Notes under the pieces: generated by a model
Told to the model about the DNA's origin: nothing
Database searches by the model: none
What the model saw: the letters and a program-made list of their open reading frames with translations, nothing else
Part shown: positions 48,225-59,173 of the stretch, one piece after another
How the letters are laid out: each line of letters begins with the position of its first letter
Position numbering within the stretch: the stretch's first letter is position 1
Translations under genes and position numbers: made by a program
NCBI GenBank assembly: GCA_022836615.1
Contig: MU405284.1
Coordinates: 1,111-65,110, forward strand
Reading direction: 5' to 3'
Length of the DNA stretch: 64,000 nt
DNA from: Annulohypoxylon bovei var. microspora
Lineage: Eukaryota > Ascomycota > Sordariomycetes > Xylariales > Hypoxylaceae

Positions 48225-49023
48225 CTATTTTATTTCATTAACAGTCTCTCGTGCCGCCGCGGCATTTTCCAACGCCCCCGGTAGATCCGAGTGAATGCAG
48301 ATACTGAAGCCCTGCCGGTCGACCGGTATATCCACCATGTTTCCGGACTTGCTCTTCACTTGTCCGTTGCTCGCGAAGGTATGTATTCGCTCAGCAACTA
48401 ATTCTGGAGTCACCGGGACCGATTCCGCCACAGAAACGAGCTGGCCTTCGTCACTGTAATTAATATCTGCGTAGAACTCCGGGATGAGCTTCAACCCGAT
48501 CCGTTGGCAGTCTTCGACCATATGTTTCGTGGGAAGTCCGTAGATAGGGACGTCGAAGGCACGAACGGCACGAAGAACGGCATCGCGGATGGCGGCATCC
48601 CGCTGCACGTAGAAGTAGAGCTCGCCGTGCGGCTTGACGTGGTTCAGGGGTACTCCTTCTGCGGCGAGGATGCCGGCGAGAGCGCCGACTTGGTATAGTA
48701 CCAAGGCATACATATCATCAGGGGCGATGTCTATCCGCCGTCGGCCGAAACCGAGGAGATCAGGCATTCCCGGATGTGCGCCGACGCGCACGCCATGCTG
48801 CTTGGCGAGACGGACGGTGCGGACCATGGTAGATGGGTCGCCGGCGTGGAATCCGCAGGCGACGTTTGCTACGTCAACGTAACGCATTAATTCTTCGTCC
48901 GGACCCTATTTATGGCTAGATTAACAAGGGAATGTGAGAACAGGTGAATGCGCCTACCATTTTCCATCTTCCAAACCCCTCCCCCATATCGCAGTTGATC
49001 TCTATCCAGCGTGACTCGGCCAT
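48225..49023 (-). CDS. pxpA: LamB/YcsF family protein, 5-oxoprolinase subunit A type
   Basis: Two exons, 49023-48958 and 48905-48225, with a 51-bp intron between codons; 248 residues. Exon 1 supplies the conserved front IEINCDMGEGFGRWKM, and exon 2 continues GPDEELMRYVDVANVACGFH, GDPSTMVRTVRLAKQHG, GAHPGMPDLLGFGRR, VKPHGELY and the end SICIHSDLPGALENA. In bacteria PxpA works with PxpB and PxpC to hydrolyse 5-oxoproline to glutamate with ATP, and related proteins act on other lactams. The family is a metal-dependent amidohydrolase-like barrel whose His/Asp residues lie in CGFHAGD and GAHPG. Directly upstream on the same strand, 0.67 kb away, is a multidomain protein carrying PxpC-like and PxpB-like modules. 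The two very probably form one pathway. No targeting signal is seen; cytosolic. Confidence 0.9.
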
Positions 49024-49695
49024 GGGGCGTAGCTTACTGAGTGTTCTACACGCGGTTTAAGGTGCTTGTCTGATCGGATTTAATGAAGGTTATTAGTCAT
49101 ATGCCGATGTATTATACCGCATTCGATGCATCTGCGGTTGTCCGTGGTTGCATACTTGTGATAGAGGGCCCCGACGGTTCCCCGCAGATATCACTTGCAG
49201 GTGTCTCGTCCCAGTGGACTGACTTTGGATTAATCGAGTTAGTGGTTTGATCTCCGTAAAGCCGATCGGTATTGGTCCCCACCAATCAATCATTTAGATG
49301 GTTATCTAGAAGAAATTCGGTGCATGTAGCATGCTGATCTCTAGCAGTCCTTATCGACGTCATCGTCGTTGTCGTCGGGAAGATGCCGTCCATGCTTTGG
49401 GTTAGATTGTTCTTGCAATTGCTCCAGTCTTCAATCGAAATGAGCTTTCAGATAAGACGCACTAACCACACCACCATTGTTCGGATCTTAAAATAGAAAT
49501 CAACAAGAAAATTTTTGAGGCATCGGGACTTTATGAGAGCTCTCATGTCAGGGCGTTTAAAGCCGTTGGGGTGGGGTTAAGGTGGGGCTAAAATAGGGGT
49601 TGATTCCTTCAACTTTCCCCTACTTGCGTAAGGCATTTCATTCCTGTTTAATCATCGCAAATAATTATCCAAAATGAAATATTCTCACTACCTAA
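49024..49695. other. Interval between the carboxylase and PxpA genes
   Basis: It must contain the terminator of the upstream gene and the PxpA promoter. No gene was recognised. Confidence 0.5.
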
Positions 49696-52600
49696 TTAGG
49701 TAGGCTTGTCAAGAAGGACAAGATGCGTCCCGGGTGATACCAATGTCCCTTCCTGCACCAAAAGCTCCTTGACAACTAAGCCATGGTGCGACTCATCCGC
49801 GGGGACTTCGATCTCCATCTTCATGGCCTCCAATACAACGATCGCCTTACCCTTCTCGATAGTGTCGCCGGATTTGACGTGAAGCTTCCACACTTTGCCG
49901 ATTTGAGGCGATAGGACCTTTATCCCAGATGCCGTATCGTCCAATTCCTTGGGGGCGCTTCCGCGGTTATTCTCCTGAACTAGCTTCCACTCTGAAAGCA
50001 GCTTTTCTTCGCGGATGCGCATCTTTTCCTCCGCCGCTGCTTGTTTAGCGCGAAACTCGAGTGTCGTGGGGATACGGCTAGCCTCGTGTTCCCGTGCGAG
50101 CTCGGCGTGAACATCGAACGTAGTTTCTTCGACCTTTATTTTATACGTGCCGGCCTCGAACTGTCTCCATATTTCTGTATACTGCTCGAGGCTTACCTCT
50201 TCAAACTCGATTAGGTCGCACGGTTCGCATAGCCAGGGCTTGGACTCTCGGAATCCCGGCCGTAGTGCATATGTATCCCACACGGGGATGGACCTCGCAA
50301 GCATCATGTAACCGCCCGGCTGGTCTGCCGGATAGACACAGAATAGCCCGCCGCCGAGGGCCACGGTACCTGGCGGAGTTGTGATCCGTGTCGGGTTGTA
50401 CTTCTGAGCAGTCAGGCGTGCAAGAGGATCCAGTGGCCACATAATCGGCAAGCCCGTCATGAAGCCGACGGTCACGACGAGAAACCGCGTCTTGCGAAGA
50501 ATGTCGAAGACGTCGCTGCGAGAAGCAAGGCCATTGTTCTTCTGTACGTAGGTGACGTTATCGTCAACATAAACGGCCTTGTCGCGCTGCATAGTGGAGT
50601 AGCGTTGCTCTGCTTCGCGGATGGAGGGATGGTCGAATACGATAGGTAAGATGAAACGGCGACCCGATACTGGTTTTTCGAGATTGCTACTTTGCTGATG
50701 AGCCATGTTGATCAAGGCGACCACGTCTGATTGGGCAATTATCTCTGGTTCGTATTCAACCATTATTGCTGCCAAGAAGTCTTAGTAAATGTAGTTGAGG
50801 ATTGGGTCAGACGACATTCACTCACAGTTGATGTTCACATGTACGAATGTCCCCGGCGTGTCGCTGTTTTGGATGGCCCTAGCTAGGTTGTTTGCGGCTA
50901 CCGAGGTATCGAGGCCGATCTTTTGAGAGCTTATATCTATATTAACAATGATGAAGCGATCGCCGCCCTGAACGTGGTAATAAAATTAGTGACAATCTAT
51001 TAACATTTCGAGAGCGGTGATATACCTGACGTAAGGTAAGCGTTGGTCCCCCAACACTACCAGCAACAATTTTCAATATCGCATCTGTATCCGAAGCTAC
51101 CTCCCCAACCTCTAGAAGAGAGATTGGATTCTCATGTTCTAAAATGCCGCTGGATATATGGTTTGCAACTATTCCGAGAAATTTTGCCTTTTGCTGTGCT
51201 AGCTCCCGAGCAGACTTGTAGGATATAGGTGTTAGCGTCGTCTTGTCCCCGGGCTTGAGCTTGCCTAGCTTCCACATGTCCGCGGAAACTACGGTAGAGG
51301 AACAGACGAAGCCTCCTAACCCGGGGGCATCTTGTGGAAATATGACGGGACTGTCGCCAGTCCAATTGACCCCACCAGGAGAGGGATAGGGGTAATCGAC
51401 AACATTACTTGGATGACTGCCGCCCTCCTCTCCGTGCGTTCGGGCCCATTGTATCTTCGGACCTTCTAGGCGAATTCCAGTCCTGTTGCAATTATAATCT
51501 ACGGTCCACTCGCTGGAATAGATGGTCTGCCGACCAGCTGCTGTTATGAAATCGTCGGAGTCGTGCGGGCCGTGCATCACATAGATACTCTTCGCATCAC
51601 TGGGAGGAATTAGGCTTGGTGGAAGTTGGTAAGCACTAGGTATATTAGATTGCTCAAGATGTTTTAATTCGAAAAAGTCGCCACTTCGAAGTCGTCGACC
51701 CTGCGTATAGCTTTAGTACCTAACCTTCCTATGTTTCTTACGGAATAATTCTTACTTGAAGGCCTCCTAAAGCAAGGCTCGGCGTGGTGGATTTGGATCC
51801 AAGCCATTCTGGCCTAGTTTCAAGTCAATTTTTAAGTAGTTGATCAATCTTTGACATACTCACAATCCAGGAAACCCCCCCTTTACGGAGAGGTAGCATC
51901 GGCCGCCCGGGGTAGCGGACGCTCCTATCTTGATTATATCATTTGGTTCGGTAATAATCCTAGACCACATATCCCTTGGTTTTCCATTCACTTCTAGGGG
52001 GAATGATGAGCCCGCGACAGTTATTACGCATGCGCTATGAAACCGGATTTCGGGCCCCTGCGCAATAATCTCGAGGCATTCAACATTTTCCGCATTCCCG
52101 ACAAGCAGATTTGCGACTACGGTGATGTTAGTGGAAGTCCATTTAGAATGTGGAACATAGCATACTTCTGACTGATAAGTCATCCCCTGGACCGCTAATC
52201 GGGATACCGTAACCCTTTCTAGTTCGGGGCTGAGCCTGCTGGACTGTGGTAAAAGCCCCTGGTTTCAGCACTTGCATACCCGTGGGCTGAAAAGTGAATT
52301 GAGTTTCTAGGAATGTTGTGAGTGTCTTTCCGCGGGAGAATTCTGTTCAATAAGTCAGTAACGAGAGAGTTTTGGCAAGGAAGAAACAGGTAGATTCGCA
52401 ATTTTATACCATTTGAGTAAACAATTGATTCTAGAAATGCCAAGTTTGTAACCAGCCCACCCACTTCTGACGCATGCAAGGACTTTTGCATAGTAACAAT
52501 CGATTCTGCTCTGGTAGGGGAGTGAACTATGACCTTTGCTAATAGCGAGTCTGTCGAGTTTAGTATCAGAAACGTTTTGTTAGATATATCTAGGATTTAC

Positions 52601-54096
52601 TAACCGAAATAGGGGCTCACGAATGATCCTAACTGTATCCAAGTATCGACGCGGGCAGACTTATCAGGCCAAGATATTGACTGAACATGTCCCGAGCTAG
52701 GCATGAATGAATCAGCCGGATTCTCGCAACATACCCGGACCTCGATCGCCGCTCCGCTTGGGGCCTTTGTCTGGATTGCCAAGAGTTCATCAGAAGGAAT
52801 GCCGGATTTCCCGACGAGTTGGTATTCTGCCTGGCGCAGCATCAAGACTACGAGGTCTACACCATAACAAGATTCGGTGATGCCATGCTCAACTTGTAAA
52901 CGGGTGTTCATCTCTAGGAAGAAGAAATCACCCGTCTCATCGTCGACAAGAAATTCCACAGTCCCAGCCGATTGGTATTTTATCGACTTCGCTAGAGTCA
53001 AAGCGGAAGAGACGAGGCGGTCGCGTATCTGAGGTTTATCTACTAGATAGGGGCTCGGGCATTCTTCAATGACCTGACAGTATCGATGTGAGCAAATAAA
53101 TCAAGCCTTTCTCCAAGAAATGTATAAGCTTTATCACCTACCTTCTGACGTCGCCTCTGAATACTGCATTCTCTCTCGCCAAAGTGAATTACTTCGACCC
53201 CATTGCCGAAAACCTGGAATTTGGTGGTTAATACGCTACTAGAAGGCAGATTCACCTGGTATCGTTTGGACCAAGACACGTACCTGGACTTCAATATGGT
53301 GACTTGTGGGGTAGTATTTCTCCATAAAGACACCAGAATCGCCGAACAACTCCTTTGAGCGGCTCTCTACATTGGAAAACGCTGCCGGAACCTCTTCCTC
53401 GGACCAACATGCTTGCTGGCCCATGCCTCCACCGCCACCAGAGGCTTTGAGCATTATCTACGAGAGCCTTAAGTCAACACAACGTATAATCTCGTAGAGG
53501 GGGAAGGTATTAACAGCATAAACTAATAGAAATCGAAATCAGGGGGATAAAAAGGGGATCATTCTCACTGGAAATCCCATATTCCTCGATAAGGCGAGAG
53601 CCTCCTCCGCACTTCCAAGCAACTTTGACCCTTGAATAATGGGAACGCCTGCGGCGACGGCTAGGTCTCTTGCTACATGCTTAAGGCCCATTTGATAAAT
53701 TGCCTCGCTATCAGGCCCGACGAAAACCATACCTGCATCGTGGACACGCCGTGCAAAGTCAACATTTTCGCTTAAGAAGCCATAGCCCGGGAATACGGCA
53801 TCAACAGCATGTTTCTTGCATATATCTAGTATGGCGTCACTTCACCGACAATGTATTAGCGACAATAAGGTAAAAATATAGTAGATTATTGTTTGAATAT
53901 ACATGTTCGTATAAGCCCTGGGTCCTTCATCCTCAAGCAGGACACTTGTATCGGCGAGGCGAACATGGAGCGACCCCGAATCGGCTGGTGTAAATACGGC
54001 AATGCTCTTGATCGATAGCTCCTTGCATGCGCGAATACACTGCACGGCAATTTCACCACGATTCGCGATGAGTACTCGACGGAGCGGAGCCATCAT
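49696..54096 (-). CDS. Urea-carboxylase-type multidomain enzyme: biotin carboxylase, PxpC-like, PxpB-like and biotinyl domains
   Basis: Twelve exons on the minus strand: 54096-53903, 53839-53569, 53457-53284, 53213-53142, 53073-52605, 52550-52410, 52342-52166, 52116-51864, 51813-51756, 51700-51026, 50967-50826 and 50768-49696. All phases agree, giving 1232 residues. Residues 1-440 are biotin carboxylase: IANRGEIAVQCIRA, PGYGFLSEN, the ATP loop KASGGGGGMGQ, ECSIQRRRQKVIEECP and EMNTRLQVEHGITES (usual HP is HG). About 460-800 is PxpC/KipA-like (MQVLKPGAFTTVQQ, GIPISGPGDDLSVR, TGIRLEGPKIQWAR, PGLGGFVCSSTVVSADMW). About 828-1070 is PxpB/KipI-like (GGDRFIIVNI, TGLPIMWPLD, VALGGGLFCVYPADQPGGY). The end is a biotinyl domain with biotin lysine at about 1192 (VLEAMKMEI). 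This is the urea carboxylase layout without the amidase half of urea amidolyase. Its PxpA neighbour suggests carboxylation of 5-oxoproline or another lactam rather than urea; the substrate is inferred. Confidence 0.88.
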
Positions 54097-54662
54097 AAAG
54101 AATGCCGCATTGCTTTAAATCGAAATAAATGAGAGGAAATAGACCTGTAGTTGAATAGATAGGTAGGTAGCTACATGTTGATGAGATCACCAAGACTTGT
54201 CGTCTTGCCGTTAATGTGTAAAGAGGAATGAGGGGAACTGATAAGGCATATTCGGACGTGAGGGAAGTGGTAATTGGAGCTTAGTGTGACCCTGATAGGC
54301 TCCCCGTATGATAATCTTCAATTCTTTGCCTGGAAAAGTTAGTCTCGAAACGTAGTGGAATTTCTCGCATTGAAATGAAATCTAGAGTCTTGGTAGGGAT
54401 ACATCATCTCCACGGTCTAGACTTAAGAGACTGGAAAGATCGGGTTGATGATCCGAGATGTAGATTGAGAAGTGACATTAGGTATATTCCAGGTACATTC
54501 AGCAGTAGTGGGCTATCGCATTCAATCCATAACTATGAATCTTCATCTCATTCATAAGAACATCGAATCTAAGGTTTCGTAGGCATCTATCACAGCCAGA
54601 ATGAAAAGGTACCATCTAAGATTCCCTTAGACTATTTACAGAACTGACATGGTTGGTTGGGA
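54097..54662. other. Intergenic interval
   Basis: Promoter of the carboxylase gene and 3' region of the reductase gene. No gene was recognised. Confidence 0.5.
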
Positions 54663-55685
54663 TCATAAATCCGCCTCCTTAGGTGCCCAATCCAATCCCT
54701 TCTGTTCACCCACCAAGGTCAACATTTCCCCCTGATCGACAGCTGCCTGTAGATTCTTCAGCACAAGCAACTCCATATCTCGCTGCGTCTCAATCGTGCT
54801 CGTCCCAAGGTGAGGTAGTAAGAATGCCCGGTCGCTCTTAACAAGACCTGGATGGACCTCCGGCTCGTTTTCAAACACGTCCAGACCCACTGCAGAGACC
54901 TGACCGGACTCAAGAGCAGCTACGAGATCTGCCTCGTTGACGAGAGCGCCACGCGCCGTATTCACGACCACGACGCCCTTCTTCGTCTTCGCCAGCTCCG
55001 GCGCGGAGATGATGTGCCGCGTGCCCGCGTTCAGCGCCAGGTTTAGGGATAGCACGTCCGACTGAGCGAGCAGTTCCTCGAACGAGACGTACTTGGCCCC
55101 ATTCTCCAGCGACGGATCCAATCGCCGGCGATTGTGGTAGATGATGTCCATGCCGAAACTCCGCGCGCGGTGAGCCATCGCCCGGCCTATGCCGCCCATC
55201 CCCAGGATGCCGAGCGTCTTCCCACGGGGATCGTGTCCGAGGCGCATCTTTCCCTTCCACCGGCCCTCGCGCAGCGCGACGAGCGGCTCGTGGGCTTGTC
55301 GCAGAGCGCCGAGGAGGAGCAGGATGCCGACGTCGGCGGTGGCGTCATCGACAGCCACAGGCGTCGACGAGACGGCGATCTTGCGCGCGCTGCACGCCTC
55401 GACGTCGACGTTGTCGTACCCGGCTCCGTTATGCGCGATGAATTTCCAGGACTCCGGGAGCGAGCCGACGAGTTCCTTGTTGAAGGGGCCTGTTATTGCG
55501 GTAGACACGTTGGACCGGTAGCACCCGCGCACCGCGGCGTATGTTCCATTCCGACAGTTTTCTAGAAACTGTTCCCGCGTTCCCTTGCGGAATTCGAGAA
55601 GCGTGTATTTGCTGCTAAGTGACTCCCATTCTTTATTGGCGTGTGCAAGATCCCCGATGAGGAGAACGGTGGGAGGCGACGACAT
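54663..55685 (-). CDS. D-2-hydroxyacid dehydrogenase (glyoxylate/hydroxypyruvate reductase type)
   Basis: A single exon of 340 residues starting MSSPPTVLLIGDLAHANKEW. An in-frame ATG at 55889 would add 68 residues of basic, hydroxylated sequence, which might be a mitochondrial presequence, but most relatives begin at the chosen site. The NAD(P)-binding loop is LGILGMGGIG. The catalytic arginine, glutamate and histidine are in VNTARGALVNE, DVFENEPEVHP and LLPHLGTST. HNGAGYDNVDVEAC and TPVAVDDATADVGILLLLG are typical of the fungal Gor1-like group. These enzymes reduce glyoxylate or hydroxypyruvate with NAD(P)H in cytosol or mitochondria. It is upstream of, and on the same strand as, the carboxylase gene; there is no obvious metabolic link. 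Confidence 0.9.
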   Translation of the reverse strand: MSSPPTVLLIGDLAHANKEWESLSSKYTLLEFRKGTREQFLENCRNGTYAAVRGCYRSNVSTAITGPFNKELVGSLPESWKFIAHNGAGYDNVDVEACSARKIAVSSTPVAVDDATADVGILLLLGALRQAHEPLVALREGRWKGKMRLGHDPRGKTLGILGMGGIGRAMAHRARSFGMDIIYHNRRRLDPSLENGAKYVSFEELLAQSDVLSLNLALNAGTRHIISAPELAKTKKGVVVVNTARGALVNEADLVAALESGQVSAVGLDVFENEPEVHPGLVKSDRAFLLPHLGTSTIETQRDMELLVLKNLQAAVDQGEMLTLVGEQKGLDWAPKEADL

Positions 55686-55887
55686 TGGTAATATGGTAAA
55701 GTATCTAGATAAGTACCTGGGTAGATAGGTCTGTATCTGCTTTTGCTTTTTAGCTGATATTTGAGGGTGGTACAGCAGGTGGCTTAGCCGAGGTGCCGAA
55801 TTTCGGAGCAGTAACTGGCCGAAGAGTTCACTTCGAGAGCTTGGGTGTTTTCCATCAAGAATCCTTCCATTTCTCATCAAGCGCAAC

Positions 55888-56307
55888 ATGTCTAATATAT
55901 TTATATGTCCAAGAATTGATGTGCTGTACTGGAATGCACGGAACGTTTATGTTAAATGTCCGTACTGCGAAGAGCTACATCGACATGGCGTTACGCTCCC
56001 GGCCAGACGTGTTTCGCACTGTTGTCCCGGCGGCCAATATGAATTCATATTTCCCATCAATGAAAGTAGCGAACTTGTCGGCTATAAGATTAACAAGAGA
56101 ATGGCCTGTTTTGTGGACGTTAGCTCGCAAACATATAAAAAGGATAAGAATTTACAATTTTCAGAAGATGAGTGCGAATTGGCCGATTTTTTTCAACTCC
56201 ACAACGGAAATCTCGGGTGCAGAATTACAGTCCGAGCCGATTTTGCATATCTACAAAGATTCAAGCGAGGTCGAAACCATCACTTTTCCAAACAGCGACA
56301 CATTTGA
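55888..56307 (+). CDS. Small CPYC/HRHG zinc-ribbon-like protein of unknown function
   Basis: A 139-residue frame starting MSNIFICPRIDVLYWN. The core NVYVKCPYCEELHRHGV followed by RRVSHCCPGGQYEFIFP has the spacing of a zinc ribbon (CxxC...HxH...HCC) and resembles a class of fungal hypothetical proteins with CPYC-x(3)-HxHG; this is memory of a pattern, not a search. The remainder is basic and may be incomplete, because an intron near the end cannot be excluded. It diverges from the reductase gene, with its ATG overlapping the more distal ATG of that gene. Confidence 0.55.
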   Translation: MSNIFICPRIDVLYWNARNVYVKCPYCEELHRHGVTLPARRVSHCCPGGQYEFIFPINESSELVGYKINKRMACFVDVSSQTYKKDKNLQFSEDECELADFFQLHNGNLGCRITVRADFAYLQRFKRGRNHHFSKQRHI

Positions 56308-57670
56308 GCAAAAGAGGATTCTGTTTGCTACTTCAGAATGTATATTCCGTAACTTGCCTGCGATAAGCCGATATCTCAAAATTTCGGCCGAGGCAAAACA
56401 TTTTCTGCACGGAAATATGAGACTGGAAAGACTACTTTTACCAAGGCGGTAGCGGAGCTCAAAAGAATGAGAAGCGCATCTTGTTGAAGAGAGAGAAAGT
56501 ATGTCAAGACCTGATAGAGCTGAGTAGAAATGAGCCCCCTATCTCATTGACACAGGCGGTTATACTGAGTAGGTAGCAATAGAATCTGCGAGGACTGTGA
56601 TGTTTTCTAAATGACTTTTTCCAGTTGAATATCGAAATGAGCCGGCGTATCAAGTCTGAGGTGAGGGAGGCACCGAATGGGCGGTGTTATGCATAGCCTT
56701 CGACCTTTCAACTTGGTACAGTACCGCACCTGGATGGTTCCTTTTGTTCGGTGGGAGAGCTTTCTGTATCTTCTCTCAGGATTTGCCTTCCTCTCTTGTG
56801 CCATGTACCGTCTCCTCCTCTTCCGACGTCCAGGACGACCATTTAGCGCACCTCATTTTGACCGACCCATCATCGAACCTGTTTCAGATGAGATTTTAGA
56901 GCTACATGAGCAATTGCCGGAGACCGCGACATTATATGCTCACGTCGAGTCACCGTACCCCCGGATAGGCCCAGCTTTTGGAAAGTCCACGACTCCCGCT
57001 TCCTCTCCTTCATGCACGCCTCGAGGCGCCTTTCTTCCAGTCGCGACACATGATATTCATATGTACCTAAGAACGAAGGCCTCATATAGGTGCGCTTAGT
57101 TAAAGGACAGAGGATTAGTTCAATCCACGATGAAACGAATCAGCGTCATTTAAATAATAACAACTGAAAAAACGTAAACCTCGGCATTACGCGGATATCG
57201 AACCTCTAGTTACACCTTTGCTGCCGCGTAAAAACGATAAATCCTCCATAAATGACACCCACCTTGGTAGATTTAAGGGGGTTGCTTAAAGGGATTTAGG
57301 GATTTTATGTTATTTTCCGTCTTATAAGCGCCCGTCCTTTATTCGTGGAACGCCTGAATGCGGCGGCGGTGACGTAAGCCGGAGCCCGCAAAATAGTAGG
57401 TCGACGTAGCATCAGGCGATCTGCCTTGCTTGTCATTGGAGGAAATATCATCCACTTTAGCATTGCATGCTACCTGGGGTTTCCCCGTGAATAGTGTCAA
57501 GCTTGGTCGACATAAACAATGGATGCTACCAGGGGCGAGCCAAGATGAGAGCAAGTCTGGCCAGGCGCGTCGTGGGTTTAAAAGCCCACGATGTTGCTGT
57601 TTTGTTCTGTTTAGGCGGCCCGCTTGAGCTTGTTTCTCATCACAGACGTGCCCGCTAAAAGAGACCGAAC
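56308..57670. other. Intergenic interval upstream of the arabinofuranosidase
   Basis: No convincing gene. The frame at 56677-57099 has an ATG and a hydrophobic stretch but no recognised features, and overlaps others. The last 300 bases are the probable promoter of the secreted GH54 enzyme. Confidence 0.45.
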
Positions 57671-59173
57671 ATGTTCTCCCGACGAAGCCGCCAACGCGCT
57701 CTAGGCCTTGTTGCCTCAAGCTCCCTTGTCGCCGCCGCGCCCTGCGACATCTACTCCTCCGGCGGCACGCCCTGCGTCGCCGCGCACAGCACCACTCGCG
57801 CCCTCTACAGCGCCTACACCGGTCCACTCTACCAGGTGGAACGCGGCTCCGACAGCACTACGACCACCATCTCACCGCTGTCCGCGGGCGGCGTCGCCAA
57901 CGCCGCTGCACAAGACACCTTCTGCGCCAGCACGACCTGCCTCATCACCATCATCTACGACCAATCCGGTAATGGCAACCATCTCACACAGGCTCCGCCC
58001 GGCGGCTTCAACGGCCCGGAATCCAACGGCTACGACAACCTAGCCAGCGCGATTGGCGCGCCGGTGACCCTGAACGGCCAGAAGGCGTACGGCGTCTTCG
58101 TCTCGCCCGGCACCGGCTACCGCAACGACGCCACCAGCGGCATAGCCACGGGCGACGGGTCGGAGGGCATGTACGCGGTCCTCGACGGGACCCACTACAA
58201 CGACGCCTGCTGCTTCGACTACGGCAACGCCGAGACCAGCAATAAGGACACGGGCGACGCCCACATGGAGGCCATCTACTACGGGACCTGCACCGTCTGG
58301 GGCACCGGCTCCGGCAGCGGCCCCTGGGTCATGGCCGATCTCGAGAACGGGCTATTCTCCGGGTCCAGCGCGGGCCAAAACACGGCCAACCCGTCGGTCA
58401 CCTCGCGCTTCGTGACCGCGGCCATCAAAGGGGAGCCGGGGCAGTGGGCGATCCGCGGCGCCAACGCGGCGTCCGGGTCGTTCTCGTCGTACTACAGCGG
58501 CGCGCGCCCGTCCGGCTACAACCCGATGCACGAGGAGGGCGCGATCATCCTCGGCATCGGCGGCGACAACAGCAACGGCGCGCAGGGCACGTTCTACGAG
58601 GGCGTGATGACGGACGGCTACCCGAGCGACGCGACGGAGAACTCGGTGCAGGCCGACATCGTGGCGGCCAAGTACGCCACGACGTCGCTGACGAGCGGGC
58701 CGGCGCTGACCGTCGGGTCGTCCATCAAGCTGCAGGCCACGACGGCGGGGTACACGACGCGGTACCTGGCGCACACGGGGGCGGACGTCAACACGCAGGT
58801 GGTCACGTCGTCGAGCAGCACGGCGCTCAAGCAGCAGGCGAGCTGGACGGTGCGCGCGGGGCTGGGCAACAGCGCGTGCTTCTCGTTCGAGTCGGTCGAC
58901 ACGGCCGGCAGCTACATCCGCCACTACAACTTCGAGCTGCAGGTCGCCGCCGGCGACGGCACCAAGCAGTTCAACGAGGACGCCACCTTCTGCCCGCAGA
59001 CCGGCCTCAACGGCCAGGGCAACTCCATCCGCGCCTGGGGATACCCTACCCGGTATTTCCGCCACTATTCGAATGTGGGTTATGCCGCGAGCAATGGCGG
59101 CGTGCAGACGTTCGACGCCACGTCCTCGTTTAACGACGATGTGAGCTGGTTGATTAGCACCGGCTTTGCTTGA
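57671..59173 (+). CDS. abfB: Secreted alpha-L-arabinofuranosidase, GH54 with CBM42
   Basis: A single GC-rich exon of 500 residues. Residues 1-23 form a signal peptide (basic start, then ALGLVASSSLVAAAP), followed directly by the mature start CDIYSSGGTPCVAAHS. The catalytic domain (to about residue 335) includes IYDQSGNGNHLTQAPPG, DGTHYNDACCFDYGNAET, the nucleophile glutamate in MADLENGLFSG, and the acid/base aspartate in GIGGDNSNGAQGTFYEG. The C-terminal CBM42 beta-trefoil (from about 345) starts near VGSSIKLQATT and has IRHYNFELQVA and RYFRHYSNVGYAA. The enzyme releases arabinose from arabinoxylan and arabinan outside the cell and the CBM42 binds arabinose side chains. Full family length with all expected cysteines; looks functional. 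Confidence 0.95.
   Translation: MFSRRSRQRALGLVASSSLVAAAPCDIYSSGGTPCVAAHSTTRALYSAYTGPLYQVERGSDSTTTTISPLSAGGVANAAAQDTFCASTTCLITIIYDQSGNGNHLTQAPPGGFNGPESNGYDNLASAIGAPVTLNGQKAYGVFVSPGTGYRNDATSGIATGDGSEGMYAVLDGTHYNDACCFDYGNAETSNKDTGDAHMEAIYYGTCTVWGTGSGSGPWVMADLENGLFSGSSAGQNTANPSVTSRFVTAAIKGEPGQWAIRGANAASGSFSSYYSGARPSGYNPMHEEGAIILGIGGDNSNGAQGTFYEGVMTDGYPSDATENSVQADIVAAKYATTSLTSGPALTVGSSIKLQATTAGYTTRYLAHTGADVNTQVVTSSSSTALKQQASWTVRAGLGNSACFSFESVDTAGSYIRHYNFELQVAAGDGTKQFNEDATFCPQTGLNGQGNSIRAWGYPTRYFRHYSNVGYAASNGGVQTFDATSSFNDDVSWLISTGFA

Noticed and set aside
55793..56452. 219-codon frame overlapping the zinc-ribbon-like protein in another phase
   Set aside because: The shorter overlapping frame has a coherent CPYC/HRHG metal-site pattern, while this one has no recognisable features.
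56677..57099. 140-codon frame with a hydrophobic stretch
   Set aside because: No conserved motif, overlapped by other frames, and promoter-like surroundings; left unannotated.
58352..59133. Long alternative frames on both strands within the arabinofuranosidase gene
   Set aside because: GC-rich shadow frames; the GH54/CBM42 frame explains the region completely.
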